Of a DNA stretch of 64,000 bases, positions 42,915 to 51,723 are shown in pieces; position 1 is the first letter of the stretch, and the number at the start of each line of letters is the position of its first letter. Source of the stretch: Deferribacterales bacterium Deferri_01 (GTDB lineage Bacteria; Chrysiogenota; Deferribacteres; Deferribacterales; Geovibrionaceae); the NCBI GenBank assembly GCA_001603805.1, contig LUZY01000013.1:124001-188000 (forward strand). The letters are read 5' to 3'. The notes beneath the pieces were generated by a model. That model saw only the letters and a list, made by a program, of their open reading frames with translations, was not told the origin of the DNA and did no database searches. A program made the translations under genes and the position numbers.

Positions 42915-44324
42915 TTACGCGTCGTAATACAGGAAGAATTCGTGGGGGTGGGGTCTGCTGTTAACAGACGTGATTTCTTCCCTTTTCCATTCGATCCATG
43001 AAGAGATAACATCTTCAGTGAAAACATCCCCTTTAAGAAGGAATTCGTGATCTTTTTCAAGAGCATCAATAGCCTCACCGAGAGATGCAGGCATCTGAGG
43101 AATAGCTGAAAGCTCGATAGGATCAAGATCATAAAGGTTTTTATCCATAGGCTCGCCCGGATCAATTTTGTTCTGTATGCCGTCCAGACCTGCCATCATC
43201 ATTACTGTGAACGCAAGGTAGGGGTTGCATGTGGGGTCGGGGAAACGTACTTCAATTCTTTTCGCTTTGGGCGAAGCAGAGTACATAGGTATTCTTATGG
43301 ATGCTGATCTGTTTCTTGAAGAGTAAGCAAGGCTTACGGGAGCTTCAAAGCCGGGAACAAGACGTTTGTAGGAGTTTGTTCCGGGGTTAGTGAAAGCAGC
43401 GATAGCCTTAGCGTGTTTAATTATACCGCCGATGTAGTAAAGACCCATTTCACTCAGTCCAGCGTATGAATCACCTGCGAAGAGGGGTTTACCGTCTTTC
43501 CAGAGAGACTGGTGGCAGTGCATACCGGAACCATTGTCTCCGTAGAGGGGTTTGGGCATGAAAGTAGCTGTTTTGCCGTACTGACGTGCAACGTTTTTAA
43601 CTACATATTTGTATTTCATGAGCATATCAGCCATTTCGACCATAGGAGCAAACTTCATGTCAATTTCACACTGACCGCCGGTTGCAACTTCGTGGTGGCT
43701 GTTTTCTATAACGAGACCAAGCTCTTCCATTTTCAGAACCATTTCAGCTCTGAGGTTAGCCAGAGTATCTGTGGGCTGGCAGGGGAAGTAGCCTTCTTTC
43801 GGTCTTACTTTATAGCCAAGGTTATTGCCTTCGTCTCTTCCTGTGTTCCACTCTCCTTCGTCAGAGTCAACAAAATAGAAGGCTTCGTTTTTTCCGGAAG
43901 AATACTGAATGTTATCAAATATGAAAAATTCTGCTTCAGGTCCGAAGTAAGAACTATCAGCTATGCCTGTGCCTTTCAGGTAGTTGATTGCTTTAATAGC
44001 GATGTTTCTGGGGTCTCTTGTGTAACGTTCTTTGCTGATAGGATCAAAAACGTTGCAGGTTACAACCATTGTAGGAATGTCCATAAAAGGGTCTACAAAA
44101 GCGGTTTCAGGATCAGGAAGCAGAATCATATCACTGTTGTTGATGGCCTGCCATCCTCTGATACTAGAGCCGTCAAACCCGAGACCTTCCTCAAAGAAGT
44201 CCTCTGTAAACTGATGGCTGGGGATAGTGGTGTGCTGCCACGTTCCGAGGAAATCGCAGAATCTGATATCTATCAGTCTGATTTCCTGTTCTTTGATAAC
44301 CTTGAGCAATTCCTTAGCTGTCAT
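42915..44324 (-). CDS. glnA: Glutamine synthetase, type I
   Basis: This 469-residue enzyme forms glutamine from glutamate, ammonia and ATP. It has the N-terminal beta-grasp domain, the catalytic signature [10 protein letters not shown] near residue 50, the ATP-binding region [16 protein letters not shown] near 258, and the adenylylation-type tyrosine Y398 in NLYDL. The length and the tyrosine segment indicate the GSI-beta type, controlled by adenylylation. It follows glnB after 35 bases in one operon led by a sigma-54 promoter. A strong terminator follows. Confidence 0.96.
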   Translation of the reverse strand: MTAKELLKVIKEQEIRLIDIRFCDFLGTWQHTTIPSHQFTEDFFEEGLGFDGSSIRGWQAINNSDMILLPDPETAFVDPFMDIPTMVVTCNVFDPISKERYTRDPRNIAIKAINYLKGTGIADSSYFGPEAEFFIFDNIQYSSGKNEAFYFVDSDEGEWNTGRDEGNNLGYKVRPKEGYFPCQPTDTLANLRAEMVLKMEELGLVIENSHHEVATGGQCEIDMKFAPMVEMADMLMKYKYVVKNVARQYGKTATFMPKPLYGDNGSGMHCHQSLWKDGKPLFAGDSYAGLSEMGLYYIGGIIKHAKAIAAFTNPGTNSYKRLVPGFEAPVSLAYSSRNRSASIRIPMYSASPKAKRIEVRFPDPTCNPYLAFTVMMMAGLDGIQNKIDPGEPMDKNLYDLDPIELSAIPQMPASLGEAIDALEKDHEFLLKGDVFTEDVISSWIEWKREEITSVNSRPHPHEFFLYYDA

Positions 44325-44359
44325 GTTGCCTCCTAAATTCTATGGAAAAAGACCCCCGC

Positions 44360-44719
<360 letters not shown>

Positions 44720-44724
44720 TTAAA

Positions 44725-44740
44725 GCAATTACAGTGCCAG
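44725..44740 (-). promoter_or_regulatory. Sigma-54 promoter of glnB-glnA
   Basis: On the minus strand TGGCACTGTAATTGCT matches the sigma-54 consensus, with GG and GC separated by exactly ten bases. This implies activation by an NtrC-type protein under nitrogen limitation. Confidence 0.85.
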
Positions 44741-44915
44741 AAAATATACGGCATCTGCTTTTATTCATTTTTGTAAGGTTTCAGACAAAATGAGCCTTGC
44801 CAGTGTCGGCTTAGGAGAATTCCTGAGTTTTTAAAATCTCCCACACTTACTCATAAAAAAGCACTTTTGAGCTGCTGAACGGATTATTGGCGGTTAAAAA
44901 CTGACCAACAGGTGA

Positions 44916-45605
44916 TTAATTCTTAGCCAGCTTTGCGTCTATGAGCCTTTTTCTTTCTATGAGAACAGAAGTATCCCTGCCGAGTTTTCCGTATGCCTCA
45001 ATCATAATTGCTAAATCTCTGGATATTCCAAGTGTCCAGCCGTATGTGCTGTCGATTACACGGGCTTTTTCTGCAAGCTCACAGGATTTCTCCGGTTCAG
45101 AATCCGTTAAGTTTGCGGCAATAAGCCTGTATAGTCTGACTTTTGAGTCAGGGTTTGTGTTTCCACCATCAGCATAGGAGAGCAGGTCTGAGTATTTACC
45201 AGTTTTCATGAATTCTGCTATCAATGAAAAGGGTTTTTCAAGATCGTCGGTATCTTTGATGCTGTCACCAGCAAGAAAAGATATGATAAGTTTTTCATCA
45301 ACGCATTCTGCAAGCTCAGAATATGCAGACGCTTTTGCAAGCTCATCAGAGGATGCCTCCTGTTCGGCAAGAACATATTTTGTTATGTAGAGGCGGGATA
45401 TATTGCAGACGGAATCCATTCTCTGAAAAGCGTCAAGGGCTTTATAAAATGTGATGTCAGCCATTTTGCTGTCACCTTTGTAATAGTAAGATGAGTAGTT
45501 TTTATGCAGTGATGATGCGTATATGTACTCGGCAGAGCTTTTCGGCTTATCTCCACAGGCTGCCGCAGTAAGGCAGAACAGTACCAGCAGGGTTATTCTT
45601 TTCAT
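44916..45605 (-). CDS. Lipoprotein of the MCE operon
   Basis: This 229-residue protein has a lipoprotein signal peptide (MKRITLLVLFCLTAAAC, Cys 17). The mature part is helical and TPR-like in appearance (repeated aromatic/alanine spacing, YSELAECVDEKL, CELAEKARVID) and lacks recognised motifs. It overlaps the mlaD-like gene by four bases and closes the operon. Possible roles are a periplasmic partner of the MCE protein, as auxiliary lipoproteins are in other MCE systems. Confidence 0.7.
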   Translation of the reverse strand: MKRITLLVLFCLTAAACGDKPKSSAEYIYASSLHKNYSSYYYKGDSKMADITFYKALDAFQRMDSVCNISRLYITKYVLAEQEASSDELAKASAYSELAECVDEKLIISFLAGDSIKDTDDLEKPFSLIAEFMKTGKYSDLLSYADGGNTNPDSKVRLYRLIAANLTDSEPEKSCELAEKARVIDSTYGWTLGISRDLAIMIEAYGKLGRDTSVLIERKRLIDAKLAKN

Positions 45606-46585
45606 GGCAGCTTCACCTTTTCACCCGTAACCACAGAACCGTCATTGAACGGCCATCTTTGTTCGAGGTTATGCAGAATCCGGTCGGATGTCTTGAGTAT
45701 GGAGTCCGCCTGACTTTTAATTTCGGTGATGTTGTCTGTAGCTTCGGCTATATCACCCGAAATTTCATTTGCGTTGTCTATTGTGGGCTGCGCACTTTCC
45801 ACAGCGTTCTGTATAGACTGAATACCTTCTTTAAATGTTTGAAGGGCGCTGTTAAGTTTATCAATGGACTCGTCGGTCCGCTCGACCTTGTTATTAACAT
45901 TTCCTGCTATATCATTAAGCTGAGTCTGGAGTATTTCAATACGCCCGACTATATTCTGAACCTCATTTTTGATATAATCACTGCGGACAAGATAGCCCAC
46001 TGAGCCGGTTTTGTTATGAAGGTCATCCCCCACATCTCCGAGACCGCTGAAAAATCTGTCTATATTTTTGCTCTGGTCTTCAATCGTCTGGGTAATGTTT
46101 GCGACATTGTTAACTATTTCCTTAACATCATCTATAACCGGCTGCGCCTGCTCTATAAGAGCCGCCAGACCGCCTTCACGGATAAGGTTGAAGGAGGTGC
46201 CGTCCTGTATTTCAAGTGAATCAGGCGAGCCGCCGCTGAAGACTATGAAGCTTGAACCGATAATATTTTGTGATGTAAGCTTTGCTGTTGAGTCCTGTTT
46301 GATCCATTTGGTGTACTGTTTCGGGATTTTAGTGTGAAGAACAACATTTCCGTCTTCCATAAGCTCAACTTCGTAAACTCTGGATATGGTGAACCCTGCG
46401 TACTTCACAGGCATGCTTTTTGTGATTCCATCGCCTGAGTCAGTGAGGATTGAAACGTTAATTTTAGGCATAAAGAGCTTTTTCTTAATGGCAAAGGTCA
46501 CCAGAATAGCAGCCATCAGTGCGATGGATATTATTACAAAAAGTCCTACCTTGAGTTCGAGGTTTGCAAATTTATTTCCAGCCAT
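45602..46585 (-). CDS. mlaD: MCE/MlaD-family lipid transport protein
   Basis: This 327-residue protein has one N-terminal TM helix (~12-33), a MCE domain (~40-125: ILTDSGDGITKSMPVKYAGF, IIGSSFIVFSGG) and a long coiled-coil C-terminal region (~140-310) rich in Asn, Asp and Ile. MCE proteins form hexameric rings or tubes that pass phospholipids between the membranes. The long helical tail exceeds E. coli MlaD (183 residues) and is more like the MlaD of other phyla. The start lies 40 bases inside the upstream ATPase-like gene. Confidence 0.88.
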   Translation of the reverse strand: MAGNKFANLELKVGLFVIISIALMAAILVTFAIKKKLFMPKINVSILTDSGDGITKSMPVKYAGFTISRVYEVELMEDGNVVLHTKIPKQYTKWIKQDSTAKLTSQNIIGSSFIVFSGGSPDSLEIQDGTSFNLIREGGLAALIEQAQPVIDDVKEIVNNVANITQTIEDQSKNIDRFFSGLGDVGDDLHNKTGSVGYLVRSDYIKNEVQNIVGRIEILQTQLNDIAGNVNNKVERTDESIDKLNSALQTFKEGIQSIQNAVESAQPTIDNANEISGDIAEATDNITEIKSQADSILKTSDRILHNLEQRWPFNDGSVVTGEKVKLP

Positions 46586-47073
46586 AAGTCAAAGTCCAGC
46601 TCCGTATAGTTTTCAAGATCCTGAAACAGATATCTGTGGTTTATATGATCGATAATAACCGAATTATCCCTTGTTTCACAACGTAAAAAATCCTTAAACT
46701 TTTCTTCATATTCAGCAGCGTACATCCTTCTGGGGCTTACTATGATTATCCATTTCGGCTGAAGGTACGTTACCTGAAGATACTTTACCATAAGTTTTTC
46801 AAAATCCGTGAGAAAGTCCGGTCTGGTATCAATGATATGAGGCATTTCCAAACGTTTCAGGTCGTTTTCTATCATTTTTCTGCCTTCTTTAAGGCTCAGA
46901 TTAAAGTGGTAGCTGGCGGGGAGTATAATATTTTCAAAAACAGAGAGGTTGCCGATTATCGGGAGCCTGCTCGTTACAATTCCTATATGCTCAGTTTTAG
47001 TTAATTCAAGTATCTGGTCAAGCCAGCGCTCTTTCTGGGCTTCGCTGGTGTAGTATATAAATGTGTTTGTCAT
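46546..47073 (-). CDS. Degenerate ABC ATPase-like protein of the MCE operon
   Basis: This 175-residue protein occupies the MlaF position of the operon. The region after the P-loop of an ABC ATPase can be traced: a Q-loop-like stretch (NLSVFENIILP, residues 42-52), then FLTDFEKLMVKYLQ (88-100) where LSGGQ-type signatures normally lie, and WIIIVSP (108-114) in place of Walker B. There is no Walker A, the signature is not recognisable as LSGGQ, and the catalytic Glu after Walker B is absent. It is about 80 residues shorter than MlaF. It looks like a nucleotide-binding domain that has lost its ATP site. The frame is intact and overlaps its neighbours, so it is not an obvious pseudogene. Confidence 0.7.
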   Translation of the reverse strand: MTNTFIYYTSEAQKERWLDQILELTKTEHIGIVTSRLPIIGNLSVFENIILPASYHFNLSLKEGRKMIENDLKRLEMPHIIDTRPDFLTDFEKLMVKYLQVTYLQPKWIIIVSPRRMYAAEYEEKFKDFLRCETRDNSVIIDHINHRYLFQDLENYTELDFDLWLEINLQTSNSR

Positions 47074-47858
47074 AAATACATCCCCAGCATTATTGTGAAT
47101 ACCTGTATGAGTATGAAAGCGTAAAAAAGTCTCATCATCCCCCGGAGGAGAGCAATGGGAATTTCTGTTACTGCCGCTTTTGTTTCCAAAGCAGTGTAAA
47201 TAGGTATGCTCATGAGGGCAAAACCCAGAAAGAAGACTTTTATCAGGAAGGTAATGATATCAAACAATTCCAGATTATCAAATATTGTGGTGAGCATGTA
47301 GTCCAGTGACATATCCTGCAGAAAGCTCAGAATAAAATAACCGCCCAGCAGAGATACGCACACAAATATAGTGGAAAGCGCCATCATACATATAACTCCT
47401 GCGGCAATTCTGGGCAGGTACAGGTATTCATAAGGGTCTATGGAAAGCGACTGGAGAGTGTCTATCTCCCTGTTCATTTTCATCAAGGCTATTTCCGCCG
47501 TGACAGCGGTTGCAGAGCGCAGCGCAAGAAGTATTGAAGTGACAAGCGGCGCTATCTGATTGAAAGAAATGACAACCATTATTCTGCCGAGCTGGTCTAT
47601 TCCGCCCACAAGATCCGCAGCCTGCATCAGCGAACCGACCATAGCAACGCCTATAATGAGCGAAATTGCAATATAAACAGGAAGAATCTGAACGCCTGTA
47701 AAATAGATCTGCCTGACAAAAACCAGGAAAACAGCAGGGTTGAAGAGTTTGAATTTAATGAGGGTTTTTAAAACCTTGTTTGAGAATATAGTGAAGCCAT
47801 GAAAAAAAACGGCAATATCTATAAAATTACGACCAATCTTTTTAATAAATGTTTCCAT
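47070..47858 (-). CDS. mlaE: MlaE-family ABC permease
   Basis: This 262-residue permease of the Mla/MCE lipid transport system has five to six hydrophobic helices and the family features VAMVGSLMQAADLVGGIDQLG-like (near residue 75) and ALRSATAVTAEIALMKMNREIDTL (near 112), which includes the conserved E-x-ALMKMNREIDT-like coupling region. It is the first gene of the operon and overlaps the ATPase-like gene by four bases. Confidence 0.9.
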   Translation of the reverse strand: METFIKKIGRNFIDIAVFFHGFTIFSNKVLKTLIKFKLFNPAVFLVFVRQIYFTGVQILPVYIAISLIIGVAMVGSLMQAADLVGGIDQLGRIMVVISFNQIAPLVTSILLALRSATAVTAEIALMKMNREIDTLQSLSIDPYEYLYLPRIAAGVICMMALSTIFVCVSLLGGYFILSFLQDMSLDYMLTTIFDNLELFDIITFLIKVFFLGFALMSIPIYTALETKAAVTEIPIALLRGMMRLFYAFILIQVFTIMLGMYL

Positions 47859-47968
47859 ACAAAATTATATTAAATCTTTTATGAAAATCAACCAATATCA
47901 TTAAATCGTTTTAATTCACTATTAATATTTTTTATGAAAAAGTAACTGGAAGCTTGATTATAAAACGG

Positions 47969-47997
47969 TTGACGCATTTTTGAATTATTGTTATAAA
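47969..47997 (+). promoter_or_regulatory. Sigma-70 promoter of nifJ
   Basis: TTGACG (47969-47974) and TATAAA (47992-47997) are 17 bases apart. The leader to the nifJ ATG at 48086 is about 80 bases. Confidence 0.7.
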
Positions 47998-48085
47998 CTT
48001 TAGAAGATTTAAATTAGGTCTATTATTCAGGTTATATTCTGCAACCGTAAGGATCTTGTCAAATACTCAAAACCAAGGAGGAATA

Positions 48086-51000
48086 ATGGCTAACAGAAGA
48101 AAAGTCAACATCGACGGCAATACCGCTGCCGCCCATGTTGCCCATGCAACCAATGAAGTCATAGCGATCTACCCCATAACTCCCTCTTCTGTAATGGGCG
48201 AAATTGCAGACGAGAAAAGTGCCGTTGGCGAAGCCAACATATGGGGCACAGTGCCCAGAGTCGTTGAGCTTCAGTCAGAAGGCGGAGCCTCAGGTACTGT
48301 TCACGGCGCACTTTCAACCGGCGCACTCACAACTACCTTCACTGCTTCGCAGGGCCTTCTTCTTATGATTCCAAACATGCTGAAAATTGCAGGAGAGCTT
48401 ACTCCTACTGTTTTCCATGTGAGCGCGCGTGCCATCGCTACACACGCTCTTTCCATTTTCGGAGACCACTCCGATGTTATGAGCTGCCGCCAGACAGGCT
48501 GGTCAATGCTCTGTTCAAACAATCCTCAGGAGGTTATGGACTTCGCTCTTATCTCTCAGGCGGCATCTCTTGAGGGCAGAATCCCTGTTCTCCATTTCTT
48601 CGATGGTTTCAGAACTTCCCACGAAATCCGCACCACAGAAGAACTCACACTCGAAGATATGAGAGCAATGATCAGTGATGAGCTTGTGCGCAACCACAGA
48701 GCCAGAGCGCTTACTCCTGACTGTCCTACTATAAAAGGTACTGCACAGAACCCTGACGTATTCTTCCAGAGCCGTGAAACGGCTAATAAATATTACTCTG
48801 ACTTCCCTGCAATTATGCAGAAACAGATGAACAAGTTTGCCGACCTTACGGGCAGACAGTACAACCTTGTTGACTACTTCGGCGCTCCGGATGCTGAAAA
48901 AATCATCATCATCATGGGCTCAGGCGCTGATGTTGCTGAAGAAACTGTCGAATACATGACTTCTCTCGGCGAGAAAGTCGGTATAATAAAGATCAGACTT
49001 TACAGGCCTTTCCCCCTTGTTGATTTTATAAATGCTATTCCTAAAACAGTTAAGAAAATGGCTGTTCTGGACAGAACAAAAGAGCCCGGCTCAATCGGCG
49101 AACCCATGTATCTTGATGTACGTACGGCAATCGGCGAAGCTATGCAGAAAAAAATCTTCAAATTTGAAGGTTATCCTGTAATAGTCGGCGGAAGATATGG
49201 TCTTGGCTCAAAAGAGTTTACTCCCGCTATGGTTAAAGCTGTTTTTGACAACCTTGATAAAGAAGATCCTATGAACGGATTCTCTGTAGGTATTGAGGAT
49301 GACCTCAATAAAACAAGCCTTCCTTACGACGGCGGCTGGTTGACTCCCAGAGACGGCGTTTACAACGCTATGTTCTTCGGTCTCGGTTCTGACGGAACTG
49401 TAGGCGCCAACAAAAACTCCGCTAAAATTATCGGAGAATACACTGATAATAATGTTCAGGCGTATTTTGTTTATGACTCAAAGAAAGCAGGTTCTATGAC
49501 AACTTCGCACCTGCGTTTCGGCAAAAAGGATATTAAAAGCTCATATCTTGTTCAGGAAGCTGACTTTGTTGCATGTCACAACTTCTCATTCCTTGACAAG
49601 TATGAAATGCTCAGATTCCTCAAACCCGGAGGAACATTCCTTCTTAACAGCCAGTTTGATAAGGATACTGTTTGGGCTCACCTTCCTGAAATAGTCAAAA
49701 AACAGATTATTGCTAAGAAGGCGAAATTCTTCGTTATTAACGCTGTTGATGCAGCAGAGAAGATAGGTCTCGGCTCTAGATACAACGTTATCCTTCAAAC
49801 AGCTTTCTTCAAAGAATCAGGGATTCTTCCCTTTGAAAAAGCGAAAGAAGCGATCAGTGATGCTATCAGAAAATCTTACGGAAGATACGGTGAAAAGGTA
49901 GTCAACATGAACCTTCAGTCCGTTGAAGCCGGTGCCAACGAGCTTTATGAGGTTGATTACTCCAAAGAGGATCAACTCGGTGTTAAGGATAACGAAGTTA
50001 TTCCTTTCCCCATCATAAATAACTGCGTGACTGATAAAGACGCAACTCCCTTTGTTAAAGATGTTACAAGCGTGCTTGTAGCTAACAGAGGCGATGAAGT
50101 ACCCGTTTCCAAACTTCCTGTTGACGGTACTTTCCCCACAGGAACAGCCAAATTTGAAAAACGCAATATCGCCATCAATGCTCCCGTTTGGGAAGAAGAG
50201 CTTTGCATTCAGTGTGCTATCTGCTCATTCGTATGCCCACACGCTGCTATCAGGACTATGGTTTATGACCCTGCCGTCCTCGATAAAGCACCTAAGGCAT
50301 TTAAATCAGGCGATGCCAGAGGAAAAGATTTCGCAGGTATGAAGTTTACTGTACAGCTTGCTCCTGAAGACTGCACAGGCTGCGGTGCATGCGTACACAA
50401 CTGCCCTGCAAAAAGCAAGACAGATCCTTCAATAAAAGCTATCAATATGAAACCTCAGCATGAAATCAAAGATCAGGAAGCGGAAAACTTTGCGTTCTTC
50501 CTCACAATCCCTGAACTTCCCGTTGAGAAATACAACAAAAATTCACTCAAAGGAAGCCAGCTTTCTCCCCATATGTTTGAATTCTCAGGCGCTTGCGCAG
50601 GATGTGGTGAAACCCCCTATGTTAAGCTGCTTGCACAGCTTTTCGGGGACAGAGCTATAATCGCTAACGCAACAGGCTGCTCATCAATCTACGGCGGTAA
50701 CCTGCCTACCACTCCCTACACTACAAGATGTGACGGAAGAGGTCCGGCATGGTCCAACTCACTGTTTGAAGACAACGCTGAGTTCGGTTACGGAATGAGA
50801 CTCACTGTTGACCAGTTTGAGCTTCAGGCTAAAGAACTTATGGAAAAACTCGGCGACAAGCTTGATAAGGCTCTTGTTGCTGAAATCCTCAACGCAGAGC
50901 AGAAAGACCAGCTTCAGATCGAACAGCAGAGGGAAAGAGTTGCCAAACTTAAAGCTTCTCTTGAAAAAATCGGCTCAGAAGATTCCAAAAACCTTATATC

Positions 51001-51676
51001 TCTTGCCGATTACCTTGTTAAGAAATCCGTATGGATTCTTGGCGGTGACGGATGGGCGTATGACATAGGTTACGGCGGTCTTGACCATGTTCTCGCTGCT
51101 ACAGAGAACATCAATGTGCTTGTGCTTGATACTGAAGTTTACTCGAACACAGGTGGTCAGGCTTCAAAATCAACACCTATTGGTGCTGCTGCTAAGTTTG
51201 CTTTCTCCGGTAAAGTACCTGAGAAAAAAGACCTCGGCATGATAGCCATGACATACGGTCACATATATGTTGCCAAGGTATCCCTTGCAAACCCTGCGCA
51301 GTGTATCAAAGCATTTGTTGAGGCAGAGCAGTACGATGGTCCTTCAATCATTATTGCTTACTCACATTGCATTGCACACGGTATCGACATGTCAAGCGGT
51401 GTAGATGCTCAGAAAAGGGCTGTTAACTCCGGCTACTGGCCTCTGTTCCGTTTCCACCCTGACAAATTTGAGGCAGGTGAAAACCCCCTCACTTTCGACA
51501 GCAAAGATCCTTCTATGAGCCTGAAAGACTTCATGGCTACAGAAAACAGATTTAAAGTTGTCCAGAAAATGTTCCCCGAAAAAGCAAAAGCGCTTGCTGA
51601 AGTAGCGGACGAAAAAGTAAAACGCAGATTCTCCATCTACAAACAGCTTGCTGAAAAGATGGATTGCAGCAAATAA
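48086..51676 (+). CDS. nifJ: Pyruvate:ferredoxin (flavodoxin) oxidoreductase
   Basis: This 1196-residue single-chain enzyme converts pyruvate and CoA to acetyl-CoA, CO2 and reduced ferredoxin. Domain order from the N-terminus: the pyrimidine-binding and gamma/alpha domains (~5-625; PITPSSVMGE near 30), two 4Fe-4S motifs (CIQCAICSFVCP near 710 and CTGCGACVHNCP near 765), and the TPP-binding domain with a third cluster (CAGCGETPY near 840, GDGWAYDIGYGG near 985, EVYSNTGGQ). AAGGAGG lies just before the ATG at 48086; an in-frame non-ATG start upstream is rejected. It is monocistronic with a strong terminator. Central to anaerobic pyruvate use and the sink for pyruvate from lactate. Confidence 0.96.
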   Translation: MANRRKVNIDGNTAAAHVAHATNEVIAIYPITPSSVMGEIADEKSAVGEANIWGTVPRVVELQSEGGASGTVHGALSTGALTTTFTASQGLLLMIPNMLKIAGELTPTVFHVSARAIATHALSIFGDHSDVMSCRQTGWSMLCSNNPQEVMDFALISQAASLEGRIPVLHFFDGFRTSHEIRTTEELTLEDMRAMISDELVRNHRARALTPDCPTIKGTAQNPDVFFQSRETANKYYSDFPAIMQKQMNKFADLTGRQYNLVDYFGAPDAEKIIIIMGSGADVAEETVEYMTSLGEKVGIIKIRLYRPFPLVDFINAIPKTVKKMAVLDRTKEPGSIGEPMYLDVRTAIGEAMQKKIFKFEGYPVIVGGRYGLGSKEFTPAMVKAVFDNLDKEDPMNGFSVGIEDDLNKTSLPYDGGWLTPRDGVYNAMFFGLGSDGTVGANKNSAKIIGEYTDNNVQAYFVYDSKKAGSMTTSHLRFGKKDIKSSYLVQEADFVACHNFSFLDKYEMLRFLKPGGTFLLNSQFDKDTVWAHLPEIVKKQIIAKKAKFFVINAVDAAEKIGLGSRYNVILQTAFFKESGILPFEKAKEAISDAIRKSYGRYGEKVVNMNLQSVEAGANELYEVDYSKEDQLGVKDNEVIPFPIINNCVTDKDATPFVKDVTSVLVANRGDEVPVSKLPVDGTFPTGTAKFEKRNIAINAPVWEEELCIQCAICSFVCPHAAIRTMVYDPAVLDKAPKAFKSGDARGKDFAGMKFTVQLAPEDCTGCGACVHNCPAKSKTDPSIKAINMKPQHEIKDQEAENFAFFLTIPELPVEKYNKNSLKGSQLSPHMFEFSGACAGCGETPYVKLLAQLFGDRAIIANATGCSSIYGGNLPTTPYTTRCDGRGPAWSNSLFEDNAEFGYGMRLTVDQFELQAKELMEKLGDKLDKALVAEILNAEQKDQLQIEQQRERVAKLKASLEKIGSEDSKNLISLADYLVKKSVWILGGDGWAYDIGYGGLDHVLAATENINVLVLDTEVYSNTGGQASKSTPIGAAAKFAFSGKVPEKKDLGMIAMTYGHIYVAKVSLANPAQCIKAFVEAEQYDGPSIIIAYSHCIAHGIDMSSGVDAQKRAVNSGYWPLFRFHPDKFEAGENPLTFDSKDPSMSLKDFMATENRFKVVQKMFPEKAKALAEVADEKVKRRFSIYKQLAEKMDCSK

Positions 51677-51690
51677 TACCTTAAATATCA

Positions 51691-51723
51691 AAGCCCTTCG
51701 GAAATTCCGAAGGGCTTTTTTTA
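51691..51723 (+). terminator. Intrinsic terminator of nifJ
   Basis: AGCCCTTCGGAA pairs with TTCCGAAGGGCT around a one- to four-base loop, followed by six to seven T residues. The symmetric form may also serve the convergent gene. Confidence 0.9.

Noticed and set aside
46546-47073. Pseudogene call for the ATPase-like gene in the MCE operon
   Set aside because: The frame is intact, overlaps both neighbours as translationally coupled genes do, and keeps hydrophobic core patterns; better described as a degenerate but maintained protein.
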